A DNA stretch of 64,000 nucleotides from Mycolicibacter minnesotensis (GTDB taxonomy: Bacteria > Actinomycetota > Actinomycetes > Mycobacteriales > Mycobacteriaceae), in NCBI RefSeq assembly GCF_010731755.1, contig NZ_AP022589.1:3906001-3970000 (forward strand), given 5' to 3'. Shown here one piece after another: positions 6,789-16,726 of the stretch. The notes under the pieces were generated by a model that was given only the letters and a program-made list of their open reading frames with translations, was not told the DNA's origin and ran no database searches. The translations under genes were made by a program, and so were the position numbers. Every line of letters begins with the position of its first letter. Position 1 is the first letter of the stretch.

Positions 6789-8753
6789 TTAACGCTTTGG
6801 TGAGATATCGAAGGGTTCGGTTGCCCCGGTGAACGCACTGATCCGCCCATCGCGGTCACGCGCGTCGCCGTCATAGCGCAGCCGGTAGCGCCCCGCTGCG
6901 GTGTCCTCGGGAGCCGTCCAGCTCACGGTGACGGTGGACCCACGCCGGCCGGCGCGCCGCCAGCGGAACATCGTGGACCAGTCGCTGTCGTCGGCCACGG
7001 TCTGCCAGCCCTCGGGCGTCTCCCGCTCCACCCGCACGTAGGTGCCGCCGCGGTGCAGGTCGTTGTTCGGGTAGGCGCCGACGAACTCCGCCGACACTGT
7101 GGAGCCCGCCTGGTACTGCGGCAGCGGGGCTTGGAGGACGTCGCCGTAGCGCTGGCCGGCGGTCAACGCATCCGGCTTCACCCGGCGCCGCGACCGCCGT
7201 CGGCGGGACGGTTCGGCGGGACGCTGCCCCTCGGGTACTGGACGTTGGTCCCGCATCGCGGTGGCCAACTCCGAGACCACCTGCTGCAGGGCCGGCAGCT
7301 CCCAGCGGCCGAACAGGGTGCTGCCACCCTCGTAGCGCTGCTCGTCGTATTCCTCCGGCGTGGTGACGTAGTGCAGATAGCCGTTGCTGTAACCGGCCAC
7401 CAGGACGTCGCGCAGCTCCGCGCCGACGATGTCTGCCACCGTGCGGCGCAACCGAAGACCCGCCACGATCGTCACCTCGGCAGGAATGCCGATCAGATAC
7501 AGCTGACCGATCCGCAGCAGCTGAACGGGGCCGCCCTCCGGCATCAGCATCGACAGTGCCTTGTTCAGCCGAGTACCCGGACCCACCGCACCCTTGGGGG
7601 CCTGCGAGTCACGCATGCGCGGCGAGAGGCGGTAGACCGTGTTGGCGACCAGCCCGTCGAAAAACCGGTTCCGGCCCTGTTTGAACATCGGGTACAACGG
7701 GCCGGCCCCTTCGTCGGTGCCGGCCACGCATGAAGCACCGGCGATCGCAGGGCCGGTGCGATGAGTCCGGCCATCACCGGTGAATTCGGGCCGGACCTCA
7801 AAATCGGTCAGGTCGACGTAGGTGGTTCGGGCGTCCAGACCGCCGGTGACGTCGGTGCCGTGACCCAGGGTCAGCTCGGTGGCAGCGACGGCCTGACGGC
7901 CACCGATGATCCGGGTGTTCTCGAACTCGTCGTCGGTGGGTCCGCTGCCCGGCCGCTGGCCGGTATTGGGCGACATATCCCCGGAGTTGGTCTGCGCGAA
8001 GGCCGCGATGAACTCCTGTGGCGTGGAGGCCAGGTAGTCGACACCGTGGTCGAGGCGCTCGCACTGATAGGCCGCGAAGCCTTTGTTGTCGCCGCTGATC
8101 AACGTGTTGCGGTTGGTCATGGAGGTGCCGTGCGTGGCGAACCAGTTCACCGACCCGACCAGGTTGCCGTCACGTTCGATACGCAGCAACGTGGTCTGCG
8201 GATCGATCTTGTCGGGGAAGTGTGCGCGGTCGGCCTCGGGGTTGCGGGCGAACGACGACGGCGAACGGTTGCAGCTGGCGTCATGCAGCCGGCCCACGGC
8301 CAGGCTCAAGCTGGCGGGCGCCAGGTCGGCATGCGCCGCCGCGACGGCTTCACAGATCCCATCGACGATGGCGTCGAAGGTCTGCTGCCGGAACCCGTTC
8401 GTGTTGGAGTTGTAAAGCCGGTGGTCGCAGTAGCCCCCGGGGCCGCTGTGGGTGTGCGTCGCCGTGAGCATCACGTTGCGGAACGTGTACAGCTCGCCGT
8501 AGGAAGCGGCAAGGCGGCCGAGGACTTCGTGATGCACGCTCTCCAACAGCAGCGGCACCTCGGCGACCACCAGCAACAGCCGGGACGCCGCCGTGGCCGG
8601 GCCTTCGTGTACGAAGACGAATGCCCGCGCCCGCAACCGATTGTGTACGCCATCGGTTTGCTGCGAGGCCACGCCGTAACCCAGCATTCCGCATTCGGCC
8701 GGCTCGCCGGTGATGTCGGCGATTCCGCGTCCTACCTGATAGTCGTCTGGCAT
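6789..8753 (-). CDS. Neutral/alkaline ceramidase
   Basis: This encodes 654 residues, close to the usual length for bacterial neutral ceramidases such as Rv0669c. It starts MPDDYQVGRGIADITGEPAE, then TATHTHSGPGGY with zinc-binding histidines, RSPSSFARNP, and NSGDMSPNTG with the catalytic serine region; the conserved NGYLHYVTTPEEYDEQRYEG follows. The C-terminal part (from about residue 520) is the immunoglobulin-like domain. The enzyme hydrolyses the amide bond of ceramide into sphingosine and fatty acid. No signal peptide is visible at the ATG of 8753. The frame stays open upstream to 9113, but that stretch overlaps the divergent acyltransferase gene and has no family similarity. The start at 8753 matches the beginning of the conserved domain. 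Confidence 0.93.
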   Translation of the reverse strand: MPDDYQVGRGIADITGEPAECGMLGYGVASQQTDGVHNRLRARAFVFVHEGPATAASRLLLVVAEVPLLLESVHHEVLGRLAASYGELYTFRNVMLTATHTHSGPGGYCDHRLYNSNTNGFRQQTFDAIVDGICEAVAAAHADLAPASLSLAVGRLHDASCNRSPSSFARNPEADRAHFPDKIDPQTTLLRIERDGNLVGSVNWFATHGTSMTNRNTLISGDNKGFAAYQCERLDHGVDYLASTPQEFIAAFAQTNSGDMSPNTGQRPGSGPTDDEFENTRIIGGRQAVAATELTLGHGTDVTGGLDARTTYVDLTDFEVRPEFTGDGRTHRTGPAIAGASCVAGTDEGAGPLYPMFKQGRNRFFDGLVANTVYRLSPRMRDSQAPKGAVGPGTRLNKALSMLMPEGGPVQLLRIGQLYLIGIPAEVTIVAGLRLRRTVADIVGAELRDVLVAGYSNGYLHYVTTPEEYDEQRYEGGSTLFGRWELPALQQVVSELATAMRDQRPVPEGQRPAEPSRRRRSRRRVKPDALTAGQRYGDVLQAPLPQYQAGSTVSAEFVGAYPNNDLHRGGTYVRVERETPEGWQTVADDSDWSTMFRWRRAGRRGSTVTVSWTAPEDTAAGRYRLRYDGDARDRDGRISAFTGATEPFDISPKR

Positions 8754-8946
8754 CGCTACAGTATTCACAACGGCCCTGCCCGCCTCGTCGCCGACGTGCC
8801 CGGCCGATTGCTTCAACCCCGGCAATCCCGCTGCTAGTCTTCGATGGCTGTCGGCCACCGGGTTGCGGTTGCCGACGCCAGGCCGTCCCGGTGGGCCCAC
8901 ACCCGAGGCAGCCAGTACATGCGGAGCCCACCGGCGAAAGAGTGTT

Positions 8947-10203
8947 GTGCGCAGCGGAGAGATCAAGGCTCTGACCGGGCTTCGCATCATCGCCGCGGTC
9001 TGGGTGGTGTTGTTCCACTTTCGGCCTCTTGTGCGTCTGGCGTCGCCGTCGCTGAGTGACGCGCTCGCCCCGGTGCTGGACCGAGGCGCCCAGGGCGTCG
9101 ACCTGTTCTTCATTCTCAGTGGTTTCGTGCTGACCTGGAACTATCTGGAACGCATGGGCGAGGCGTTTTCCGCGCGCGCCACCGTGCATTTCCTGTGGCT
9201 TCGGCTGGCCCGGGTCTGGCCGATCTATCTGGTCACCATGCATTTGGCACTGCTGTGGGTGATTTTCACCTTGCATGTGGGGCACGTCCCCACCGAGGAC
9301 CTGAGCAGGATCACCGCGATCAGTTATGTCCGTCAGGTGCTACTGGTGCAGCTGTGGTTCGAGCCGTTTTTCGACGGGTCGAGCTGGGATGGGCCGGCCT
9401 GGTCCATCAGCGCCGAGTGGCTGGCCTACCTGCTGTTCGGTGTCCTGGTGCTGGCGGTCTACCGGATGATGCGGGTGACCTCGGCGCGCGCCCTGGCCGT
9501 CCTAGCGATCATCGCCTCGCTGCCGCCGTTGCTGTTGCTGCTGGCGACCGGCCAGTTCTACACACCGTGGAGTTGGTTGCCGCGCATCGTCATGCAGTTC
9601 ACAGCCGGAGCGCTGGCCTGCGCCGCGGTGCGCAAGCTCAGTCCGAGCGATTCGACGCGTCGCGCCGCAGGATACTTCTCCGCACTGCTCATCGCCGTCA
9701 TGGTCGGTGTCCTCTATTACTTCGATGCCCACCCCATCTCGGGGTTGTACGACAGTGGCGGCCTGGTGGACGTGCTGTTCGTACCGTTGGTGATGGCATT
9801 GGCGATCGGCATCGGCAGCCTGCCGGCACTGCTGTCCACCCGGGTGATGGTCTACGGCGGGCAGATCTCCTTCTGCCTGTACATGGTCCACGAACTGGTG
9901 CATACGTCGTGGAACTGGGCCGCACAGCAATTCGAGATCGTGCTCGACGAAGGGGCAACCGGCGCGAAGTGGATGGTGTGCGGCTTGTTGGTGGCGGCGA
10001 CGTTGCTCTCGGTCCTGCTCTTTCACAGCGTCGAGGAGCCCGGTCGCCACTGGATGCGCAAGATGATCGGCGCTCGGCCGGAGTCTGCAGATGTCACACC
10101 GGATGAAGACCCGTTAGCTGTTGAACCGGTAGAGGACTCGCCGGACACCAGTGAGGCCCGCCTCGACGAGCCGGTGGTCGCGGTTCCGGCTACTCTGCGC
10201 TGA
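8947..10203 (+). CDS. Membrane acyltransferase (acyltransferase-3 family)
   Basis: This encodes about 418 residues with roughly ten hydrophobic segments. The N terminus RSGEIKALTGLRIIAAVWVV followed by FHF and RGAQGVDLFFILSGFVLTW is the standard opening of the acyltransferase-3 family, with the catalytic-type His in the first segment. These enzymes O-acylate extracytoplasmic glycans or lipids. The final 50 residues are acidic and cytoplasmic. The next gene (10227) encodes an exported SGNH hydrolase-like protein, the same pair as Rv0517/Rv0518 in M. tuberculosis, so the two likely act on one envelope substrate. The start is uncertain: GTG 8947 fits the domain boundary, and upstream in-frame sequence to 8863 looks non-coding. 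Confidence 0.88.
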   Translation: MRSGEIKALTGLRIIAAVWVVLFHFRPLVRLASPSLSDALAPVLDRGAQGVDLFFILSGFVLTWNYLERMGEAFSARATVHFLWLRLARVWPIYLVTMHLALLWVIFTLHVGHVPTEDLSRITAISYVRQVLLVQLWFEPFFDGSSWDGPAWSISAEWLAYLLFGVLVLAVYRMMRVTSARALAVLAIIASLPPLLLLLATGQFYTPWSWLPRIVMQFTAGALACAAVRKLSPSDSTRRAAGYFSALLIAVMVGVLYYFDAHPISGLYDSGGLVDVLFVPLVMALAIGIGSLPALLSTRVMVYGGQISFCLYMVHELVHTSWNWAAQQFEIVLDEGATGAKWMVCGLLVAATLLSVLLFHSVEEPGRHWMRKMIGARPESADVTPDEDPLAVEPVEDSPDTSEARLDEPVVAVPATLR

Positions 10204-10226
10204 AGCTGATTGGGGGAGGTAATGCC

Positions 10227-10940
10227 GTGAGTCGGGTGATGACATTCACCGTCGCGATGATGGCCGGGGTCGTCGCAGTCGTCGCCGGTACCGCCTATCT
10301 GTCACGCGAACCCGGATCCACACGTCATTACGAGACTGTCCCGCTGAGCGCCTCACCGAACCGGATCGCGGTGATCGGTGACTCCTACACGTCCGGATAT
10401 GAGGACACCGGGCGTGGAGCGGCGAACTGGACCGAGCGGGCGTGGCAGAACCTGGCCGGCCGCGGGGTCTACGTCACTGCTGACGTGGCCGCCGAAGGTG
10501 GTGCCGGTTACGGCGTGCGCGGCAATCATGGCGGTCTGTTCGGGGATCTGACCTATCGCGCAGTGCAACCCGACGACGCGCTGGTGGTTTTTTTCGGGTC
10601 ACGCAACGACCAGGACGTCGAGCCGGGCCAGTTGAGCCGCCTGATCGCCGACACCCTGGGCCTGGCTCGCCGAACCGCGCCGGGCGCGCGGATGCTGGTC
10701 ATCGGACCGCCGTGGCCGACCGACGATGTCCCGGGCAATGTGTGGCGGATCCGTGATCTGCTCAGCGCCGAGGCGCGGGCGGTGGGAGCGGAGTTCGTCG
10801 ATCCCCTCGCCGAGCGGTGGTTCGTGGGCCAACCGCAGCTGATCGGCCCCGATGGTGTGCACCCGACCGATGCCGGGCACGCCTATATGGCTGACAGGAT
10901 CGCACCGCTGATCGCGGGACAGCTTCCGAAACGGACCTGA
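10227..10940 (+). CDS. Exported SGNH-type esterase (Rv0518-like)
   Basis: This encodes 237 residues from a GTG preceded by GGGGGAGG with 7-nt spacing. A single N-terminal hydrophobic segment (FTVAMMAGVVAVVAGTAYL) serves as signal peptide or anchor. The SGNH fold follows: block I IAVIGDSYTSGY with the nucleophile Ser, block III FFGSRND where GxN is represented by the Gly/Asn region, and block V DGVHPTDAGH with the catalytic Asp-x-x-His. It lies 23 bp after the acyltransferase gene and is probably co-transcribed; pairing of an acyltransferase-3 with an SGNH protein is a known theme in glycan O-acylation, where the SGNH part transfers or removes acyl groups. The specific substrate is unknown. 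Confidence 0.9.
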   Translation: MSRVMTFTVAMMAGVVAVVAGTAYLSREPGSTRHYETVPLSASPNRIAVIGDSYTSGYEDTGRGAANWTERAWQNLAGRGVYVTADVAAEGGAGYGVRGNHGGLFGDLTYRAVQPDDALVVFFGSRNDQDVEPGQLSRLIADTLGLARRTAPGARMLVIGPPWPTDDVPGNVWRIRDLLSAEARAVGAEFVDPLAERWFVGQPQLIGPDGVHPTDAGHAYMADRIAPLIAGQLPKRT

Positions 10941-10976
10941 CCACAACGGGATCGGGCCGACGGCCGTAGAAGGGAT

Positions 10977-11963
10977 GTGGTGAGTGTGCGGGTGTTGATC
11001 ACCGGGGGCACCGGATTCGTCGGAGGCTGGACCGCCAAGGCGATCGCCGACGCCGGGCACCAGCCACGATTCCTGGTCCGCAATCCTGCGGGCCTGCACA
11101 GCAGCGTGGAGCGGCTGGGTGTGGATGTGTCCGACTACGTCGTCGGTGACATCACCGACGCGGACTCGGTGCGAGAGGCACTGCGCGGCTGCGATGCGGT
11201 CGTACACGCTGCCGCGGTGGTGGCCACCGATCCACGTCAGACGGCACAGATGCTGGCCACGAACTCGGCCGGCGCCCACCATGTGCTCGGCGGAGCGGTT
11301 GAGCTGGGGCTGGACCCGATCATTCACGTCTCCAGCTTCACTGCGCTGTTTCACCCGGGACTGACGATGTTGCGGGCTGACCTGCCGGTGGCCGGGGGCG
11401 CCGACGGCTACGGACAGTCCAAAGCCCGGGAGGAGCTCTATGCGCGCGGCCTGCAGGACGCCGGCGCCCCCGTCAACATCACCTATCCGGGCATGGTGCT
11501 CGGTCCTCCGGTCGGTGACCGGCTGGGGGAGGCCGGCGAAGGAGTACGCGCGGCGCTGCAGATGCACGTCATCCCCGGGCGTGACAGCGCCTGGATGGTG
11601 ATCGACGTTCGTGACCTCGCGGCGATGCATCTCGCGCTGCTGGAGCCGGGCCGTGGCCCGCGCCGCTACATGGCCGGTGGACAGCGGGTACCGCCGGGAG
11701 AGTTGGCGAGCCTGCTTCAGGAGCTGTCGGGTTCGCCGATGGTCGCGTTGCCGGTACCGGACATCGCGTTGCGCTGGGCCGGCCGCGTCTTGGATCAAGT
11801 CGAGCAGGTGCTGCCGATCTCGACCCCGTTCACCGAGGCCGGGATGCAGTACTACACCCAGATGCCCGAATCCGACGACAGCCCTGCCGAAAGAGACCTC
11901 GGCATCGTGTTCCGAACCCCGCGGGAGACGTTGGCCGACACCATTGCCGGCATCCGCGGTTAG
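10977..11963 (+). CDS. NAD-dependent epimerase/dehydratase
   Basis: This encodes 328 residues of the extended SDR family. The Rossmann dinucleotide motif is [13 protein letters not shown] at the N terminus, followed by [13 protein letters not shown] and the catalytic region HVSSFTALF with [10 protein letters not shown], where Tyr-x-x-x-Lys is the active-site pair (YGQSK). It resembles mycobacterial SDRs annotated as epimerases or 3-beta-HSD-like enzymes; the substrate cannot be told from sequence. It follows the SGNH gene by 36 bp and may belong to that transcript. Two GTG codons (10977, 10980) are possible starts. Its stop overlaps by 4 nt the stop of the convergent icl2 gene. Confidence 0.85.
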   Translation: MVSVRVLITGGTGFVGGWTAKAIADAGHQPRFLVRNPAGLHSSVERLGVDVSDYVVGDITDADSVREALRGCDAVVHAAAVVATDPRQTAQMLATNSAGAHHVLGGAVELGLDPIIHVSSFTALFHPGLTMLRADLPVAGGADGYGQSKAREELYARGLQDAGAPVNITYPGMVLGPPVGDRLGEAGEGVRAALQMHVIPGRDSAWMVIDVRDLAAMHLALLEPGRGPRRYMAGGQRVPPGELASLLQELSGSPMVALPVPDIALRWAGRVLDQVEQVLPISTPFTEAGMQYYTQMPESDDSPAERDLGIVFRTPRETLADTIAGIRG

Positions 11964-14260
11964 TCCCGCTTATCGATCAGCTTGCCCAGCGCCACTCCGT
12001 CGGAGGCCAGCAGTTCGTCGATGCGCGGCTGGTTGACATCCGCGACGATGATCTCGCCGACCTCCTGGTTGACGCTGGCGAAGATGCCGTGCTCCTTCAT
12101 CTTCTCGGTCAGATAGAGGTTGTCTTGGGTTGGTGTCACGTAGTGCACCGCGGCGGCTTTGAACCGGTGGATCAACCACAGGTGACACAGCGTGATCAGG
12201 CGCTTCTGCCGGAGCTTCTCGGCGAAGGTGTTCTGGTCGCGCACCGTCAGGATGCTGCGGCCGTGCCGGTCCTTGATCGGGTCGACGATCACGTTGGCGA
12301 GCTTCTCGTCGCCCTCGCCATAGATTCCCAGCTCCAGAACGTCGGAACCGGGTCGAGTGGGCCGTAGTTGCGCACGCAGCGTCTCGCCGAGGTCATAGTG
12401 CTCGGCCCACAACGCCAGCCAATCCTCCAGCAGCTTCTTGGGCACTTCGGTCTGCACCAGGTGCTGATGCTGCGTGGAGCCTGCACCCATGGCCTTGGTG
12501 GTGGCGGTGCGCCCGGACGACGCGGCCAGCGCAGCGTCACTGCGTGGTCCGCCGACCAGTGTCTGCGGCGTGCGGTACGGCGATTCGACCAGCCGCATCT
12601 TGCGCTGCAGGCGGGCCAGCGCCAACATGCCGTCCTGCAACAGGGTGGCGGCGAACTCCTCCGAGGCCACACCGTCGACCTGGTGGCCGCCGTAGGTGAT
12701 GAAGTTGAAGACGAAGCCCATCTTGCCGAGCTCGGCGGGGAAGGCCCGCATCTGCTCATCGGTCATGCCGGTGGTGTCCCAGTTGAACGAGGGGGACAGG
12801 TTGTAGGCCAGCATCTGGTCCGGGTATTGGGCATGGATCGCCTCGGCGAACTCGCGTGCCTCGGCGAGGTCGGCGGTCTTGGTCTCCATCCACAAGATGT
12901 CGGCGAACGGCGCCGCCGCCAAGGACTTGGCGATCGCATACGGAATGCCGCCGCGCACCTGGAAGTAGCCTTCGGGAGTCTTTGCCCGCTCGCAGTCCCA
13001 GCCGGGGTCGGCGTTGAGCTCCGCGGCCTTCTCCCGGGCGGTGTAGAGCGGGGCCCGCGCGGCGAACTCCCGCCACTGCGCTGAGCTCATGTCCTTCGGT
13101 TCGCCTTCACGTTCGGCGAACTCGAGCATCTTGGCGACGGCGTCGGCGAACGTCATGAGCCCCGCGTCGTTCTGCCAGGTCTCGACGAATGTCGACTCGA
13201 TCTCGTCGAAGATGCGATCCACGGACTGCCGTCCGTCGCCGCTCCAGCCCTGGGCCGCCTTCGTGATCAATGCCGTGATGCCGTTGCGTTCCAGCCAGGC
13301 CTCGGCCGTGGCGTACTCGCCCTCGGGGAGGGCGTAGAGCAGGTGACCGTTGATCTCGGTGATGCCGGCGTTGTGGAACTGACGTGTCATCGCCAGGAAG
13401 CAGGCCTTGTAGGAGGGGATCTTCAGATTGGTGGTGCCCAGGATGAACGGCTGGTCACGTTCGTCGCCGCGGCTTTCGACCAGATTGGCGGCCTCGGCGT
13501 CGGTGCGCGCGACGATGATGCCGGGCACGCCCATCAGGTCCAGCTGAAATCGGGCGGTGTTGAGGCGCTTGATCTGTTCGTCGGAGGGCACCAGTACCTT
13601 GCCGCCCTGGTGACCGCACTTCTTGGTGCCGGGGCGCTGGTCCTCGATGTGGTAGCCAGGGACGCCGGCCTCCACGAAGCGCCGGATCAGATTGCGCACG
13701 TGCGGATCACCGCCGTGGCCGGTGTCGGCGTCGGCGATGATGAACGGCCGGTAGTCGATAGCCGGGGTGGCAGCGCGCTGCTCCTCGGTCATCTGAAGAC
13801 GCAGATACTGCTGATTGCGGTCGGCGGTGAGCAGGGCACGCACCAGCCCGGCCGCCTCATCGGGCACCTGACTGAGCGGGTAACTGGCCAGGTCAGGGCC
13901 GGGGTCCTCGTTGATGGAGCCCTTCGCCGAGGTGGCCCAGCCGCCCAGGTAGATGCCTTCGATGCCGACGCGCTTCATCACCACCGCCTGGCCCGGTGAG
14001 TACGGGCCGAACGTGGTGATGCTCTTCTTCGCGGCGAACAGTTCACGCAGTCGCACGTAGAACGCACTCGCGGCTTCGCGCGCCACGATGTAGTCCGACG
14101 GGATGGTGCCGCGTTGCTCCACGACCTGGCGCGCGCTGTAGAGACGGGTGATGCCGTCGAACCTGGGGCTGTCGAAGTAGCGTTGCGTGGCCGCGACGTC
14201 GGAGTCGATATCGCGTTCGACCGGTGTGCTCGCCGTCGGGTTCGTCTCGATGGTCGTCAT
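11960..14260 (-). CDS. icl2: Isocitrate lyase, long form (ICL2/AceAb)
   Basis: This encodes 766 residues, the exact size of mycobacterial ICL2. The enzyme splits isocitrate into succinate and glyoxylate in the glyoxylate shunt and also serves the methylcitrate cycle. With the ATG at 14260, which is preceded by AAAGGGAG, the catalytic motif KKCGH falls at residues 213-217 with Cys215, matching the known catalytic Cys215 of M. tuberculosis ICL2 and supporting this start. The metal and substrate region [12 protein letters not shown] precedes it. The C-terminal third after about residue 590 is the ICL2-specific extension that binds acetyl- or propionyl-CoA in the Mtb enzyme. The frame stays open 32 codons further upstream, but those lack similarity. 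The gene is monocistronic and convergent with the epimerase gene. Confidence 0.97.
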   Translation of the reverse strand: MTTIETNPTASTPVERDIDSDVAATQRYFDSPRFDGITRLYSARQVVEQRGTIPSDYIVAREAASAFYVRLRELFAAKKSITTFGPYSPGQAVVMKRVGIEGIYLGGWATSAKGSINEDPGPDLASYPLSQVPDEAAGLVRALLTADRNQQYLRLQMTEEQRAATPAIDYRPFIIADADTGHGGDPHVRNLIRRFVEAGVPGYHIEDQRPGTKKCGHQGGKVLVPSDEQIKRLNTARFQLDLMGVPGIIVARTDAEAANLVESRGDERDQPFILGTTNLKIPSYKACFLAMTRQFHNAGITEINGHLLYALPEGEYATAEAWLERNGITALITKAAQGWSGDGRQSVDRIFDEIESTFVETWQNDAGLMTFADAVAKMLEFAEREGEPKDMSSAQWREFAARAPLYTAREKAAELNADPGWDCERAKTPEGYFQVRGGIPYAIAKSLAAAPFADILWMETKTADLAEAREFAEAIHAQYPDQMLAYNLSPSFNWDTTGMTDEQMRAFPAELGKMGFVFNFITYGGHQVDGVASEEFAATLLQDGMLALARLQRKMRLVESPYRTPQTLVGGPRSDAALAASSGRTATTKAMGAGSTQHQHLVQTEVPKKLLEDWLALWAEHYDLGETLRAQLRPTRPGSDVLELGIYGEGDEKLANVIVDPIKDRHGRSILTVRDQNTFAEKLRQKRLITLCHLWLIHRFKAAAVHYVTPTQDNLYLTEKMKEHGIFASVNQEVGEIIVADVNQPRIDELLASDGVALGKLIDKRD

Positions 14261-14439
14261 GGAAATTCGCTCCCTTTCACCGGGTTCCTGCGGTCCGCGT
14301 GCTTCCTGCTCGTATTGTGCCGCCGCAGACGAAGCGATTGTTCGGTTTTGCCCCACATCTTCAGCCTGCTGCGGCAGATGCCGTCGAACCGGCGCGAAGG
14401 CCTCGGATTCGGCCGTGCAGGTGGCTAAGCTCAGGCGTT

Positions 14440-14805
14440 ATGACGTCCCGGTCCGACCGGAGGAAAGAGCACTGGGGGCCGCCCCAGCAGCCCGTCGTGG
14501 TCGGCCGCTGGGCGGCGGTTCGGATGAGCCGGCGATTCGCCGGGGTGGGGGTCCACATCCCGCCCGCGCGGCTACGCCAGATGGCGGTCGGGGCGCCCTT
14601 GGCGTCGGCGGAGTCGGTCGACTACGCGTTCGCGCTGGCTGCCACGCAGTTCAAGCAACAACAACGGCTGGCCAGGGCGCGGCGCAACCGGCAGCGTCTG
14701 GTCCATGCCCTGGTCGTCGCCGGCCTGGTACTCGCGGCGCTCAATCTGCTGATCTGCATGGGTTACCTCGTCATCAGCCTGGCGTTGCGCGACCCGGCGC
14801 TGTGA
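14440..14805 (+). CDS. Small membrane protein of unknown function
   Basis: This encodes 121 residues. The first 80 are charged and include WGPPQQPVVVGRWAAVRMS, and near the C terminus there is one long hydrophobic segment (LVHALVVAGLVLAALNLLIC followed by MGYLVISLAL), enough for one or two membrane passes. The domain is not recognised. TAAGCT (14426-14431) ends 8 nt before the ATG, compatible with a leaderless transcript. It is divergent from icl2 (start 14260) and followed by the fatty-acyl-AMP ligase 88 bp later, which has its own leaderless-type promoter. The earlier in-frame start at 14224 would overlap the icl2 start and is rejected. Confidence 0.65.
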   Translation: MTSRSDRRKEHWGPPQQPVVVGRWAAVRMSRRFAGVGVHIPPARLRQMAVGAPLASAESVDYAFALAATQFKQQQRLARARRNRQRLVHALVVAGLVLAALNLLICMGYLVISLALRDPAL

Positions 14806-14893
14806 CTCGTGGTGGTCCAACGGCATTGCGGTAGAGCTGCTTTGGCATCCGTGCAGCCGTCGTCAGGGCGCTTCTGGCCCTAGACTGCGGGGC

Positions 14894-16726
14894 ATGAAGA
14901 CCTCGCAGCGTCCCGATCCCGCCGTCGGGTTGGTCCTGATCGAGGAGTGCCTGGACGAGAACGGCGGGATCGTTCTGCCTCCCGGCGAGACGTTGATCTC
15001 GCTGATCGACCGCAATATCGCGGCTGTGGGCGACGCGGTGGCCTTCCGCTACCTCGACTATGCCGGGCCGGACGAGGGGCGGGCGGTGGAGCTGACCTGG
15101 ACGCAACTGGGGCGGCGCCTGCGCGCGATCGGTGCCCGATTGCAGGACCTGGCAGTTCCCGGTGACCGGGTGGCGATCCTCGCGCCGCAGGGACTGGACT
15201 ACATCACCGGGTTCTATGCCGCGGTCAAATGTGGCACCGTCGCGGTGCCGCTTTTTGCTCCCGAGCTCCCCGGCCACGCCCAACGTCTGGACACCGCACT
15301 GCGCGACTCGGCCCCAGCCGTGGTTCTGACCACAGCTGCGGTGCGGCACGTGGTCGAGGAATTTCTGGACAAGCTGTCACTGCAACCTCAGCCCCACGTA
15401 CTGGTCATCGACGAGATACCGGACTCGGCGGGGGAGGACTTCGAGCCCGTCGGCATCGATGTCGATGACGTGTCGCACCTGCAGTACACCTCGGGGACCA
15501 CCCGCCCGCCCGTCGGCGTGCAGGTGACGCACCGGGCGGTCGCCACCAACCTGCTGCAGATGATCCTGTCGATCGACATGCTGGACCGAAATACGCACGG
15601 CCTCAGTTGGTTGCCGCTCTATCACGACATGGGCCTGTCGATGATCGGCTTTCCCGCGGTGTATGGCGGGCACTCCACGCTCATGTCGCCGACGGCATTC
15701 ATTCGTCGGCCACAGCGCTGGATCAACGCCTTGTCGGACGCCGCGCGACGTGGCCGGGTGGTGACCGCCGCACCGAACTTCGCCTACGAGTTGACCGCGG
15801 CGCGGGGCTTGCCGGCCCCGGACGCCGACATCGACCTTGCGAATGTCGTGATGATCATCGGATCCGAGCCGGTGAGCATGGCGGCGATCAGCGCATTCAA
15901 CCAGGCATTCTCGCCATACGGCTTGCCTCCCACCGCCATCAAGCCGTCCTACGGGATTGCCGAGGCCACGCTGTTTGTGGCCACCATCGCCCCCGACGCC
16001 ACGGCGAGCGTGCAGTACCTGGATCGTGAGCAGCTCGGCGCCGGCCGGGCATGCCCGATACCCGCCGACGCCCCGGGCGCAGTGGCGCACGTGTCGTGCG
16101 GTCAGGTGGCTCGCAGCCTCTCGGCGGTGATCGTCGATGCTGAGGTGGGAGCCGAATTGCCGGACGGGGCCGTCGGCGAGATCTGGTTGCAGGGCGACAA
16201 CGTCACGGCCGGCTACTGGGGTCAGCCCGAGCAGAGTCGGCGCGCGTTCGACGCCCACCTGCGCACGCCGCTGGAGCGCGGCAGTCACACCGGGCCGGCG
16301 CTCGCCGACGGCGCCTGGCTGCGCACCGGTGATCTGGGCTGCTACCTCGACGGTGAGCTCTATGTCACGGGCCGCATCGTGGATCTGATGGTCTTTGCCG
16401 GGCGGGGCCACTACCCGCAAGACATCGAGGCCACGGTGGCGCAGGCCTCGCCCCTGGTGCGTAGCGGATTCGTGGCCGCGTTCGCGGTGCCGGCCGACGG
16501 CGTCGACGAGCTGGTGATCGTCGCCGAGCGCGCGACCGGTGCGGGACGCAAAGACCCGGCTCCCGCTATCGAGGCCATCCGAGCGCGGGTGCAGCTGGTG
16601 CACGGGGTGAACGTCGCTGAGGTGCGCTTCGTGCCGGCCGGGGCTATCCCACGGACCACCAGTGGAAAGCTCGCCCGCAGGGCATGTCGACAGGCTTACC
16701 TGGCGGGCGCGCTCGGTGCGCACTGA
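14894..16726 (+). CDS. Fatty-acyl-AMP ligase (FadD/FAAL family)
   Basis: This encodes 610 residues. FAALs activate fatty acids as acyl-adenylates and hand them to polyketide synthases or acyl carriers rather than CoA. The ATP-binding P-loop is LQYTSGTTRPPVGVQVTH, WLPLYHDMGL follows, and the adenylate region is LRTGDLG. The C-terminal FAGRGHYPQDIEATV is the form seen in FAALs. TAGACT (14881-14886) ends 7 nt before the ATG, suggesting a leaderless transcript. No polyketide synthase is next door; instead the gene runs 31 nt into the 3' end of the convergent mmpL. Mycobacterial fadD genes often sit beside mmpL, so a role in making an MmpL-exported lipid is plausible but not shown. Confidence 0.9.
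   Translation: MKTSQRPDPAVGLVLIEECLDENGGIVLPPGETLISLIDRNIAAVGDAVAFRYLDYAGPDEGRAVELTWTQLGRRLRAIGARLQDLAVPGDRVAILAPQGLDYITGFYAAVKCGTVAVPLFAPELPGHAQRLDTALRDSAPAVVLTTAAVRHVVEEFLDKLSLQPQPHVLVIDEIPDSAGEDFEPVGIDVDDVSHLQYTSGTTRPPVGVQVTHRAVATNLLQMILSIDMLDRNTHGLSWLPLYHDMGLSMIGFPAVYGGHSTLMSPTAFIRRPQRWINALSDAARRGRVVTAAPNFAYELTAARGLPAPDADIDLANVVMIIGSEPVSMAAISAFNQAFSPYGLPPTAIKPSYGIAEATLFVATIAPDATASVQYLDREQLGAGRACPIPADAPGAVAHVSCGQVARSLSAVIVDAEVGAELPDGAVGEIWLQGDNVTAGYWGQPEQSRRAFDAHLRTPLERGSHTGPALADGAWLRTGDLGCYLDGELYVTGRIVDLMVFAGRGHYPQDIEATVAQASPLVRSGFVAAFAVPADGVDELVIVAERATGAGRKDPAPAIEAIRARVQLVHGVNVAEVRFVPAGAIPRTTSGKLARRACRQAYLAGALGAH

Noticed and set aside
6789..9113. 774-codon extension of the ceramidase gene
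   Set aside because: The conserved domain starts at the ATG of 8753; the extension overlaps the divergent acyltransferase gene and has no similarity.
13343..13999. Long plus-strand frame opposite icl2
   Set aside because: It mirrors the codon pattern of icl2, is rich in Gly, Ala and Val without motifs, and has no promoter or ribosome site; many similar frames lie opposite mmpL, the kinases and aconitase.
11960..14356. Earlier start of icl2 giving 798 residues
   Set aside because: ATG 14260 has a ribosome site and places the catalytic cysteine at residue 215, as known for the M. tuberculosis enzyme.
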